A stretch of 17,773 nucleotides of DNA, taken from DASXAQ01 sp036406615 (GTDB lineage Bacteria; Actinomycetota; UBA4738). Under the pieces are notes generated by a model. That model did not search any database. It was not told the origin of the DNA and saw only the letters and a program-made list of their open reading frames with translations. Position 1 is the first letter of the stretch; each line of letters starts with the position of its first letter. Made by a program: the position numbers and the translations under genes. Where the stretch lies: assembly GCA_036406615.1 (NCBI GenBank), contig DASXAQ010000121.1, positions 1 through 17,773 on the forward strand, given 5' to 3'. Positions 6,616 to 13,415 of the stretch are shown here, in pieces.

Positions 6616-7992
6616 ATGGCGGGGAACCTGGACGCGAAGCAGCTGGAGCAGATGTCCCACGCCGGGGAGATCGACACCGTCCTGTGCATGTTCACCGACC
6701 TCCAGGGCCGGTTCATGGGCAAGCGCGTCGTTCCGAGCTTCTTCCTCGAGGAGATCCTCGGCGACGAGGGGTTGCATGCGTGCCTGTACCTGCTGGCGGT
6801 GGACATGGAGATGGAGCCGCTGCCCGGCTACCGGTACGCGAGCTGGGAGACCGGCTACGGCGACTTCCGCATGATCCCGGACCTGTCCACGCTTCGGGTG
6901 GTCCCGTGGCTGGAGAAGACCGCGATGGTGATCTGCGACGTCGCCGACGAGGAGACCGGCGAGCCGGTCGAGGTGGCCCCGCGCCAGATCCTCAAGCGCC
7001 AGATCGAACGCGCCGCCGAGGCGGGGCTGGTCCCCAAGCTGGGGTCGGAGCTGGAGTTCTACCTGTTCCGCGACTCCTTCGAGCAGCTGGCGGAGCGCGG
7101 GTACCGCGACGCGCGGCCGTCGTCCACGTACATCATGGACTACCACATGCTCCAGACCACGAAGGACGAATGGATCGTCCGCAAGATCCGCAACGACATG
7201 CTCGGCGCCAACATCCCCGTCGAGTTCTCCAAGGGCGAGTTCGGCAAGGGCCAGCAGGAGATCAACATCACCTACGCCGAAGCGCTGGAGGCGGCCGACA
7301 ACCACGCCATCTACAAGCACGGCGTGAAAGAGATCGCGTCGCTGTCCGGCGCGGCGGCCACGTTCATGGCGAAATGGACGATGCAGGAGGCCGGGTCTTC
7401 CTGCCACGTGCATTCGAGCATGTGGAGTGAGGACGGCACGGAGTCGCTGATGTGGGACGGGGATGCGCCGCATCACATGTCGGAGACGTTCAACCACTAC
7501 CTTGGCGGGCTGATGTCGACGGCGCGCGAGATGGCGTGGATGTTCGCGCCGTTCGTGAACTCGTACAAGCGCTACCAGCTCGGATCCTGGGCGCCCACGG
7601 CGATCGTGTGGAGCCACGACAACCGCACCTGCGGCTTTCGCGTCGTCGGCCAGGGCAAGGGCAACCGGGTGGAGAGCCGGATCCCCGGCGCCGACGCGAA
7701 CCCGTACCTGGCCTTCGCGGCCACGATCGCGGCCGGACTGCACGGGATCCAGCACAAGGTGGAAGCGCCCGAGATGTTCCACGGCAACGCGTACGAGGCG
7801 ACCGACGTTCCGCGCGTCCCGCATTCGCTGCACGAGGCCGTCGACACGTTCGAGTCCAGCGAGGTCGCCCGCGAGGCGTTCGGCGACTTCGTGTTCGAGC
7901 ACCTGCTGAACACTGCGCGCCAGGAGCAGGTCATCTTCGACAACACGGCCGTGACGGACTGGGAGCTGACCCGCTACTTCGAACGCGGCTGA
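6616..7992 (+). CDS. glutamine synthetase-like gamma-glutamyl-amine ligase (GlnA4/PuuA type)
   Basis: This 458-residue member of the glutamine synthetase family ligates an amine to the gamma-carboxylate of glutamate using ATP. Visible elements are the metal-binding SELEFYLF (Glu 145/147), KGEFGKGQQEINI (Glu 208 and 215), the CHVHSS nucleotide/metal segment (His 264/266), NRTCGFR, and ESRIPGADANPYLAFAA. The C-terminal region lacks the adenylylation tyrosine of true GlnA and ends in DWELTRYFERG, as in the actinobacterial paralogues. GlnA4 of Streptomyces coelicolor is known to make gamma-glutamylethanolamide, and the ethanolamine-type permease just upstream favours that substrate over polyamines (PuuA, GlnA3). 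Start: ATG with GAGGAGGAGA 6 nt upstream. It is probably co-transcribed with the permease through or around the strong hairpin in the gap. Confidence 0.9.
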   Translation: MAGNLDAKQLEQMSHAGEIDTVLCMFTDLQGRFMGKRVVPSFFLEEILGDEGLHACLYLLAVDMEMEPLPGYRYASWETGYGDFRMIPDLSTLRVVPWLEKTAMVICDVADEETGEPVEVAPRQILKRQIERAAEAGLVPKLGSELEFYLFRDSFEQLAERGYRDARPSSTYIMDYHMLQTTKDEWIVRKIRNDMLGANIPVEFSKGEFGKGQQEINITYAEALEAADNHAIYKHGVKEIASLSGAAATFMAKWTMQEAGSSCHVHSSMWSEDGTESLMWDGDAPHHMSETFNHYLGGLMSTAREMAWMFAPFVNSYKRYQLGSWAPTAIVWSHDNRTCGFRVVGQGKGNRVESRIPGADANPYLAFAATIAAGLHGIQHKVEAPEMFHGNAYEATDVPRVPHSLHEAVDTFESSEVAREAFGDFVFEHLLNTARQEQVIFDNTAVTDWELTRYFERG

Positions 7993-8051
7993 CCACCCAG
8001 CTCTGCCCGTCGGCCGCGCGGGGGGCCGCGGGGGCTTGGAGCGATCGGCGC

Positions 8052-8076
8052 GAACCCGGAGGGCCTGAAAACCGTC
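8052..8076 (+). promoter_or_regulatory. candidate ECF-type, autoregulatory promoter
   Basis: GAAC (8052-8055) and CGTC (8073-8076) are separated by 17 nt, matching the general GAAC/CGTC form of ECF sigma-factor promoters. It lies about 70 nt before the sigma gene start, where ECF factors commonly activate themselves. The rest of 7993-8143 holds only a weak GC hairpin (8011-8028) after the synthetase gene. Confidence 0.5.
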
Positions 8077-8143
8077 CTGCTCTCGACGATGGAAGAATGC
8101 CCGTGGGCGGGGCCGGGACGTGGCCGAACCGCGAGGGGGGCGA

Positions 8144-8689
8144 GTGCGAGAGCCGGACCCGGAGACGGTACGCCGTGCGCAGGCCGGGGACCTCGGCGCG
8201 TTCGAGTCGCTTGTCCGGGACTGCCAGGCGTCGGCCTGGCGGCTCGCCTATCACCTGACCGGCAACCGCGCGACGGCCGACGACGTCACGCAGGAGGCGT
8301 TCGTCCGCGCGTTCCGGTCGCTCGCGAGCTTCCGCGGCCAATGGAAGTTCACCAGCTGGCTGCTGCGCATCGTGCACAACTGTGCCATGGACGCCCACCG
8401 GCGCGGCCGGCGGGAAGAGCGCCTGCTGGCCCGCACGGCAGAGCCGCCGACGGCCGTCTCGGTCTCGGCGCTGGCGGACGAACGGCTGCGCATCGGCCAG
8501 GCGGTGGCAGCGCTGCCTCGCGAGCTCCGGGAGCCGTTCGTCGTGATCGAGGTGCTGGGCCACTCGTACCAGGAGGCCTCGGCGATCCTCGGCGTGAAGA
8601 CCGGGACGCTGAAGAGCCGGATGCATCGCGCGCGCGCCGCGCTGGTTCGGGAACTGACCGAGCATGAGGAGACGGCCGATGAGATGTGA
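8144..8689 (+). CDS. ECF (sigma-70 family, RpoE-like) RNA polymerase sigma factor
   Basis: This is a 181-residue group IV sigma factor. Region 2 spans about 14-80, with the core-binding/-10-recognition stretch LTGNRATADDVTQEAFVRAF and the WKFTSWLLRIVHNCAMDAHRR helix. Region 4 spans about 110-165, with LPRELREPFVVIEVLG and the helix-turn-helix YQEASAILGVKTGTLKSRMH that reads the -35 box. It lacks sigma regions 1.1 and 3. I preferred GTG 8144, which has GAGG 7 nt upstream and begins at the typical ECF N-terminus; GTG 8120 would add eight residues. The 3' end overlaps the anti-sigma gene by 11 nt, so the two are made together. It is presumably held at the membrane by that partner until an envelope signal arrives, and a GAAC-17-CGTC element upstream suggests self-activation. 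Confidence 0.93.
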   Translation: MREPDPETVRRAQAGDLGAFESLVRDCQASAWRLAYHLTGNRATADDVTQEAFVRAFRSLASFRGQWKFTSWLLRIVHNCAMDAHRRGRREERLLARTAEPPTAVSVSALADERLRIGQAVAALPRELREPFVVIEVLGHSYQEASAILGVKTGTLKSRMHRARAALVRELTEHEETADEM

Positions 8690-10631
8690 GGCCGCGGAGC
8701 TCGCCCTGTCGATCGCGATGGACGAATCGCTACGGCCGGCGGCCGACGTCGACGAGCACGTTCGCGACTGTCCCCGGTGTCGAGCCTTCTCGTCGGGGGC
8801 GTGGCGGGTGCGCGAGCGCGTCCGCGTCGGGGTCGCCCCGTCGGTGCCGGACCTGGTTCCGTCGATCATGGCCGCGGTTCGGGAACAGGTTCCGCCGCGC
8901 CTGCGACCTCATCGGGGGGCCCGAAGGCAGCAGAACGGCCGCACGGGGTGGCGAAGCGCCGTCGCGGTTGCCGCGGCCGTCGGGGTGATCGCCGGATTCG
9001 TGGTGGCGCGCGGGCTCGGGCCGGCCGGCGGACCCGGGCCGGCCGCACTGGCGTCCGACATCCCATCCCACCTGGTGCAGGCGGCCCGCACGTTGCAGGG
9101 CTACCGGGCGACATTCGTCGTGACCGAACGCGACTGGACGGCCCGGGTCCCGCTTCGAACGTTCGTCGCGTCGGTGTCGTTCCGCGCGCCGGAGGACTTC
9201 CGGGTGACGGTGCGCGACACCACGCGGTACCCGCCGGGCCGGTGGCCGCGCAACGACCTGTCGCTGGTGACGAACGGGCGGGAGTGGCAGGCGACCGGCC
9301 CCGACCCGTGTCCGCCGTCGAGCCTTGCGGCCTGCGCGGTCGCGCGGCCGGTCACGCGCATCGTCTCCGGCCGGCCGCCGTTCGACGCCGCGACCATGAT
9401 GCCGAGCGACGTGATCGTGCCGATGACGGTGCTGGCGGCCCAGGACCGGGTCGCCGTCGAGGGCGTGGGGACCGTGGCCGGGCGGCCGGCCGTCGAGGTC
9501 TCCATGGCGTACCAGGATGCCGCGCCCCTGTTCCAGTACCTGCAGTTCCTCGGATCGTGGCGGCCGTTCTTCCCGCAGGACCGGGTCCTGCTGTGGCTCG
9601 ACGATCGGACGTGGTTCCCGCTCCGGTACGAGGTCCGGCCGGCAGCCGGCTCCGAACGCCAGCTGTGGGCCGCGCAGGCCGGATTGCCCCGCGAGCGTCC
9701 GGGCCGCCCGATCTTCTTCGCCCAAGTGCGTGGCGTGCTGTCGACACTGGCCCCGCCGGCCAACGCGTTCGCGATCCGGACGTCGAAAGGGGCGGCCGTG
9801 TCGCGCGAAGGGTTCCGCGACCTGCCCGCCTCGCGCGCCGGCGGGCCGCTGCCGGCCGACACCGAGGGGCTGACGCTCGAGCGCGCCGGCCTCTTCGCGC
9901 GCACGGCGCAACGGCCGTACCGCGAGACGATCGCCGCGTACTCGCGGGGACTGGCCTGGATGACCGTGACGCGCGTGACAGGGTGGCACCAGCACCGCCT
10001 GTTCGGCGTGGGGGAGTTCGCACAGCAGATGGCGCCGACGACGGGATCGGTCGGGTACTACGAGCCGGCGTCGGCGGGACAGCCGCGGCGGATCGCGCTG
10101 CACACGCGGGCGGGCGAGCTCGTCGTGGCCACGAACCTGCCCCGCGCGGCATTGCTTCGGATCGCGGCCTCGCTGCCGTTGCCCGGGCGGGCCGCGCCGG
10201 CCGCGTGGTTCGTGCATCGGTGGGCGGGAGGCGTCGTGGTGGACGGGCTGACGCCGGCCGCCGCCGCCGGGCGGATGCCGTTCGACGTGCAGCTGCCGGT
10301 GTCGCTCCCCGCCGGTTACGCGGCGGCGGCGGCGCAGATCGTGCGCACGCCGGCCGTGCACGGCGTCACGATCGTGTACCGGCGCGCGGCGGCCGAGCTC
10401 GACGGCGTCGGTCTGCAGCTGTACGAGGCGTCGGGCCAATCGCTGCCGCCGCCGATGGGCGTCGGGGTGGAGACCGTCCGCGTCGGCGGAGCGACCGCGC
10501 GGTGGAGCCCCGATCTCCACCTGCTGGAGTGGGTGCAGGGCGGCGTGTACCGGTCGCTGAACGGGCCCGGTTTCGGACTGAACGACCTCGTGCGGATCGC
10601 CGCGTCGATGCGAACGGGCGGCGGCGGGTGA
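8679..10631 (+). CDS. transmembrane anti-sigma factor with large extracytoplasmic sensor region (RseB/LolA-like and DUF4367-like)
   Basis: This 650-residue protein is far longer than ordinary anti-sigma factors (about 200-300). The cytoplasmic N-terminus carries a zinc anti-sigma motif, Cys 3 plus H-x3-C-x2-C (His 27, Cys 31, Cys 34). One membrane helix follows at about 91-112 (VAVAAAVGVIAGFVVARGLG). The outside part begins with a LolA/MucB-RseB-like region (about 128-360: LQGYRATFVVTERDW, FRVTVRDTTRYP, PLRYEVRPAAG), then a less clear middle region, then a C-terminal stretch from about 535 (LPAGYAAAAAQIV, VHGVTIVYRR, LLEWVQGGVYRSLNG, LNDLVRIAASM) that resembles DUF4367 of other anti-sigma factors. 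Start: ATG 8679, preceded by AGGAG at 7 nt and overlapping the sigma stop. Its stop overlaps the peptidase start (GTGA). Domain names are by pattern recognition only. Confidence 0.88.
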   Translation: MRCEAAELALSIAMDESLRPAADVDEHVRDCPRCRAFSSGAWRVRERVRVGVAPSVPDLVPSIMAAVREQVPPRLRPHRGARRQQNGRTGWRSAVAVAAAVGVIAGFVVARGLGPAGGPGPAALASDIPSHLVQAARTLQGYRATFVVTERDWTARVPLRTFVASVSFRAPEDFRVTVRDTTRYPPGRWPRNDLSLVTNGREWQATGPDPCPPSSLAACAVARPVTRIVSGRPPFDAATMMPSDVIVPMTVLAAQDRVAVEGVGTVAGRPAVEVSMAYQDAAPLFQYLQFLGSWRPFFPQDRVLLWLDDRTWFPLRYEVRPAAGSERQLWAAQAGLPRERPGRPIFFAQVRGVLSTLAPPANAFAIRTSKGAAVSREGFRDLPASRAGGPLPADTEGLTLERAGLFARTAQRPYRETIAAYSRGLAWMTVTRVTGWHQHRLFGVGEFAQQMAPTTGSVGYYEPASAGQPRRIALHTRAGELVVATNLPRAALLRIAASLPLPGRAAPAAWFVHRWAGGVVVDGLTPAAAAGRMPFDVQLPVSLPAGYAAAAAQIVRTPAVHGVTIVYRRAAAELDGVGLQLYEASGQSLPPPMGVGVETVRVGGATARWSPDLHLLEWVQGGVYRSLNGPGFGLNDLVRIAASMRTGGGG

Positions 10632-11863
10632 GCGCGGCCGTGCGCGGACGCCGGATCGCCGCCGTCACGCTGGGGCTGGTCGTCGGGCTGGCGGTCGGAG
10701 GCGTGGCGGGCTTCGTGGCGCAAGGACAGGGACGCCCGGCGGGCGTCCCGTCGCCGGCGACCTCGCGGTCGCCCTCGCCGTCGCCGGTCGCGTCCAACGT
10801 CCAGCCGGTCCACGCGACGCGGCTGCTGGCGTGGACGCCGGGCGAGCTCCCCGCGGGCTACGCGTCGAAGGTGGCTCGCCTGCGGGGCGTGGATCGGATG
10901 ACCGAGGTGGTCGGCGGGACCGCGTGGATGACCCGGTCCCTGTCGGTCGGCGGCGCCGTCGTGGACCGGCCGCCGGCCGGCATGGCCATCCCGCTGGACG
11001 TCGCGGCCGCGCGCCTCGCGTCGTTCGCGCCGTTCCTGCCGCCGGCCGATCGCGCGTTCCTGCCCGACCTGGCGCGCGGCTCCGCGGTCCTCGGCGCGTC
11101 GTCGGCCAAGCTCCGTCGGCTGGGGCCCGGCGGCGTGTTGTGGTTCGGACACACCCGGATCCGCGTCGCGGGCGTCGTCCCGGACACGGAGATCGGTGCG
11201 GCCGAGGTCTTCGTCTCGCTCGCGACCGCGCGCCGCATCGGCGTCACGCGCCCGCGCTACCTGCTGATCGATCCCACCGCCGGCGCCTCGCGGGTTCGCC
11301 TGACCGCTCGACTGCGGGGGCTGTTGCCGAAGGGCGTGCCGCTGCAAGTCAGGGCGTCGGGCGAGACGCCGTACCTGCGCCAGGGCGACGCGGTGTTGCC
11401 GCCGGTCGTGATCAAGGAGCTGTTCGGCGAGTTCGCCGCCCGTCCCCACGCCGCCGGCGGCTGGCTGACGGTCGACCGCGCGTGGTCGACCCGGCACCTG
11501 GTCACGACCACCGTGCCGATCCTGGGAGAGATCACGTGCAACCGGGCGATCATGCAGCAGCTGCGCGGGGCGCTGAACGAGATCGTCCGCGAAGGCCTTG
11601 CGCACCTGATCGATCCGAAGGACTACGCGGGGTGCTACGCGCCCCGCCTCCTGCGCCCGACCGACCCGACCGGCGGAATCTCCCACCACGCGTGGGGGAT
11701 CGCCCTGGACATCAACGCCTCACAGAACCCGTTCGGCGCGACCCCACACCAGGACCCGCGGATCGTGCGGATCTTCGAGCGATACGGCTTCACGTGGGGC
11801 GGACGCTGGGTCGTGCCCGACGGGATGCACTTCGAGTACGTCCGCCCAGGGATGGGCGCGTAG
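10628..11863 (+). CDS. membrane-anchored M15-family peptidoglycan peptidase with MacB/FtsX-like domain
   Basis: The protein has 411 residues. A signal-anchor helix (about 9-31) leads to a Pro/Ser-rich linker (37-60), so the rest is outside the membrane. Residues about 62-245 resemble the extracytoplasmic core domain of MacB/FtsX-type permeases (GSAVLGASSAKLRRLGPG, FGHTRIRVAGVVPDTEIG, AEVFVSLATARRIGV); this is a weak, pattern-based call. The C-terminus (about 290-411) is an M15 zinc peptidase: S-x-H-x2-G-x-A-x-D with His 354 and Asp 361, and DGMHFE with His 401. Cys 304 (TCNRAI) and Cys 336 (AGCYAPR) may form a disulfide. M15 enzymes cut D-Ala-D-Ala or L-Ala-D-Glu links in peptidoglycan. GTG 10628 overlaps the anti-sigma stop (GTGA), so it is translationally coupled to the sensor and probably made under sigma-factor control. 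Confidence 0.87.
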   Translation: MSAAVRGRRIAAVTLGLVVGLAVGGVAGFVAQGQGRPAGVPSPATSRSPSPSPVASNVQPVHATRLLAWTPGELPAGYASKVARLRGVDRMTEVVGGTAWMTRSLSVGGAVVDRPPAGMAIPLDVAAARLASFAPFLPPADRAFLPDLARGSAVLGASSAKLRRLGPGGVLWFGHTRIRVAGVVPDTEIGAAEVFVSLATARRIGVTRPRYLLIDPTAGASRVRLTARLRGLLPKGVPLQVRASGETPYLRQGDAVLPPVVIKELFGEFAARPHAAGGWLTVDRAWSTRHLVTTTVPILGEITCNRAIMQQLRGALNEIVREGLAHLIDPKDYAGCYAPRLLRPTDPTGGISHHAWGIALDINASQNPFGATPHQDPRIVRIFERYGFTWGGRWVVPDGMHFEYVRPGMGA

Positions 11864-11885
11864 CGCGCGCGAGCCGCGTCCGACG

Positions 11886-11958
11886 TGCGCCGGGCAGGAT
11901 TCGAACCTGCGACCCGCTGCTTAGAAGGCAGCCGCTCTGTCCCCTGAGCTACCGGCGC
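11886..11958 (-). tRNA. tRNA-Arg (anticodon UCU)
   Basis: A complete cloverleaf can be folded on the minus strand. The acceptor stem GCGCCGG pairs with CCGGCGC, the D arm is GCTC/GAGC, the anticodon arm is GCTGC-CTTCTAA-GCAGC with anticodon TCT (11923-11925), and the T arm is GCAGG-TTCGAAT-CCTGC, with discriminator A at 11886. CCA is not encoded. It reads AGA and AGG, which should be rare codons in so GC-rich a genome. Confidence 0.96.
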
Positions 11959-11970
11959 GTGCCAGCGCCG

Positions 11971-11976
11971 ATGCTA
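11971..11976 (-). promoter_or_regulatory. possible -10 element of the tRNA-Arg gene
   Basis: TAGCAT on the minus strand lies 12 nt before the tRNA 5' end, giving a leader of only a few bases. It is the same hexamer as in the permease promoter. No -35 match is seen. Confidence 0.45.
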
Positions 11977-12040
11977 CCGCACCGTCATGCGTCGACGGCT
12001 GTTCGACGAGCGGGACGTCTCGCCGAGGACCGGCCGATCG

Positions 12041-12628
12041 CTACGAAGACGTCTCGCTGGGGTCCTTCGAGTCGTCGATGACGAGCACACCGGGCAGGTT
12101 CGGATCGAGCTGGGTGAGCAGGTCGCGCAGTTCGTCGGCGTGCTCCTCCTCCTGCTCCAGGATCTGCTCGAGGACGCGGCGCGTCGTGGGGTCGGTGTCG
12201 CCGATCCAGCGGATCATCTCCAGGTACGTCTGGATGACGATCCGCTCGGCCACCAGGTCCTCCTTGATCATGTCGACCAGCGTCGTGCCGGGGACGTACT
12301 GTGTGTGGCTGCGTTCGGGAAGCCCGCTCGGGTCGAGGTCCGGCTCGCCGCCCAACTGCACGATCCGCTGGGCCGCCATCTCCATGTGCGCCTGCTCCTC
12401 GGCGGCGTGCTGCCGGAACTCCTCCGCGACGGGCTGGGCGAACAGGCCGGCGGCCGTGAACTGATGTCGCTTGTAGCGCAGCACGCAGACGATCTCGGTG
12501 GCCACGACGTCGTTCAGCACGTCGATGACCTGGTCGCGGTTCGCGCGGTAGTCCTGGGTCACCGGGCCGTCAAGCATGTGGCTGCGCGCGCGTTCGCGGA
12601 TGGCTTCGAGATCGGTCTGGAACGTCAT
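12041..12628 (-). CDS. ferritin-like diiron protein (bacterioferritin/DPS-related)
   Basis: This 195-residue all-helical protein shows the four-helix ferritin-like arrangement of carboxylate and histidine ligands: ATEIVCVLRYKRH near 43-55, FRQHAAEEQAHMEMAAQRI near 71-89, KEDLVAERIVIQTYLEMI near 121-138, and EQILEQEEEHADELRDLL near 154-171. The paired E...ExxH patterns are those of bacterioferritin-type diiron centres that oxidise and store iron or protect against peroxide. The C-terminal DDSKDPSETSS tail is polar. The ATG has GAGAGGAG about 5 nt upstream. The gene is 109 nt downstream of the exonuclease gene, with a palindromic candidate promoter in the gap, so it probably has its own transcript. 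I see no convincing iron-regulator box. Confidence 0.88.
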   Translation of the reverse strand: MTFQTDLEAIRERARSHMLDGPVTQDYRANRDQVIDVLNDVVATEIVCVLRYKRHQFTAAGLFAQPVAEEFRQHAAEEQAHMEMAAQRIVQLGGEPDLDPSGLPERSHTQYVPGTTLVDMIKEDLVAERIVIQTYLEMIRWIGDTDPTTRRVLEQILEQEEEHADELRDLLTQLDPNLPGVLVIDDSKDPSETSS

Positions 12629-12713
12629 GCCGGCTCCTCTCTCACGGTTCGCTGGATCCGTCTCTGGGCAACACGGCTCGTCCGCCCGTCGGGGGGGCGC
12701 GACGGCCTTTGCC

Positions 12714-12724
12714 CATAGCCTATG
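12714..12724 (-). promoter_or_regulatory. palindrome CATAGCCTATG containing a -10-like hexamer, upstream of the ferritin-like gene
   Basis: This is an 11-bp near-perfect palindrome about one central base. On the minus strand it contains TAGGCT, a -10-like hexamer also seen at 17327-17332. It would give a leader of about 80 nt. It could be both promoter and operator, but no -35 is seen and the regulator is unknown. Confidence 0.35.
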
Positions 12725-12737
12725 TCCTTACCCGCGC

Positions 12738-13415
12738 TCACGCCCCGGCGAACCCGGTCCCCGGCCGGCGTCGCGGCGGGACGGTCTGGCGCAGGAGGTG
12801 CCGCACCGTCCGGTAGCCGCGCGCCTCCAGCTTCGTGGCCAGCACCAGGAACAGGCCGGCCGTCATGAGCGCGTCGCCCAGCGCGTGGTGCGGGTCGTCG
12901 GCCGGGACGCCGTACCGGGCCGCGACGGCGGCCAGGCGGAAGTCGCCGGTCGCCTGCCGGTACGGCTCCGAGCGTTCCAACGCCATCGCCAGGCGCATCA
13001 CGTCCACCGTGCGGCGGTACCAGGAACGCCGCGCGCCGCCGAACAGCCCCGAGAGGAATGAGACCTCGACGCCGGCCGACCACGTCAACAGGAACCGTCC
13101 CTCGAGCGCGCGGCCCAGCGGACCGAGCGCCTCCGCAACGGGCGGCGCGCCGGCCAGGTCGGCCGGCCGAAGCTCGTGGACGGTGATCGACCGGCGAGAC
13201 GGTGCGACGTCGGGGGCGACCTCCTGGTAGCTCGCCCCGCCGACCACGATCCGGCCTCCGTCGACCGGTACGACGCCGTAGGACACGATCGAGTCGCGTT
13301 CGAAGTCCAGGCCGGTCGATTCGAAGTCCAGGGCCGCGAACGGTGCCTGTTTCCACCCGCGGCGGCGAAGCGAACGCGCCGGGCCCGGCGGCTGGCCCGA
13401 GCCGGCACGGATCAT
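12738..13415 (-). CDS. DnaQ-like (DEDDh) 3'-5' exonuclease
   Basis: This 225-residue RNase H-fold exonuclease is related to DNA polymerase III epsilon. ExoI is AALDFESTGLDFERD (Asp 30, Glu 32), and ExoIII is the HHALGDA segment with the DEDDh His and Asp. At ExoII, where the family usually has hNxxFD, this protein has WSAGVEVSFL with Glu in place of Asp; as I recall, this is common in the subgroup encoded beside DUF294 proteins. The ATG start overlaps the stop of the upstream nucleotidyltransferase gene (ATGA), so the two proteins are translationally coupled and likely work together. There is no obvious ribosome binding site, which fits coupling. The C-terminal Arg/Pro-rich tail (TVPPRRRPGTGFAGA) is not conserved-looking. 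The natural substrate, perhaps a nucleotide or short nucleic acid, is unknown. Confidence 0.87.
   Translation of the reverse strand: MIRAGSGQPPGPARSLRRRGWKQAPFAALDFESTGLDFERDSIVSYGVVPVDGGRIVVGGASYQEVAPDVAPSRRSITVHELRPADLAGAPPVAEALGPLGRALEGRFLLTWSAGVEVSFLSGLFGGARRSWYRRTVDVMRLAMALERSEPYRQATGDFRLAAVAARYGVPADDPHHALGDALMTAGLFLVLATKLEARGYRTVRHLLRQTVPPRRRPGTGFAGA

Noticed and set aside
6526..7902. A minus-strand open frame of 458 codons opposite the glutamine synthetase-like gene
   Set aside because: Shadow of a strongly recognisable plus-strand gene.
8730..10520. A minus-strand open frame of 596 codons opposite the anti-sigma gene
   Set aside because: Shadow frame; the plus-strand gene has the zinc motif, membrane helix and overlaps with both neighbours.
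8777..10627. N-terminal extension of the M15 peptidase frame through the anti-sigma gene
   Set aside because: The frame is open by chance; the extension is Arg/Gly-rich, whereas the GTG at 10628 gives a proper signal anchor and a GTGA overlap.
11886..11958. tRNA as an integration site for a mobile element
   Set aside because: No integrase, phage gene or repeated tRNA 3' fragment is found nearby.
12015..12057. Direct repeat GACGTCTCG at 12015-12023 and 12049-12057 near the ferritin-like gene's 3' end
   Set aside because: Only two short copies, one inside coding sequence, with no supporting context; likely chance.
12708..12730. IdeR/DtxR-type iron box upstream of the ferritin-like gene
   Set aside because: Only the central TAGGCTA matches; the outer half-sites (TTAGGT and ACCTAA) are absent.
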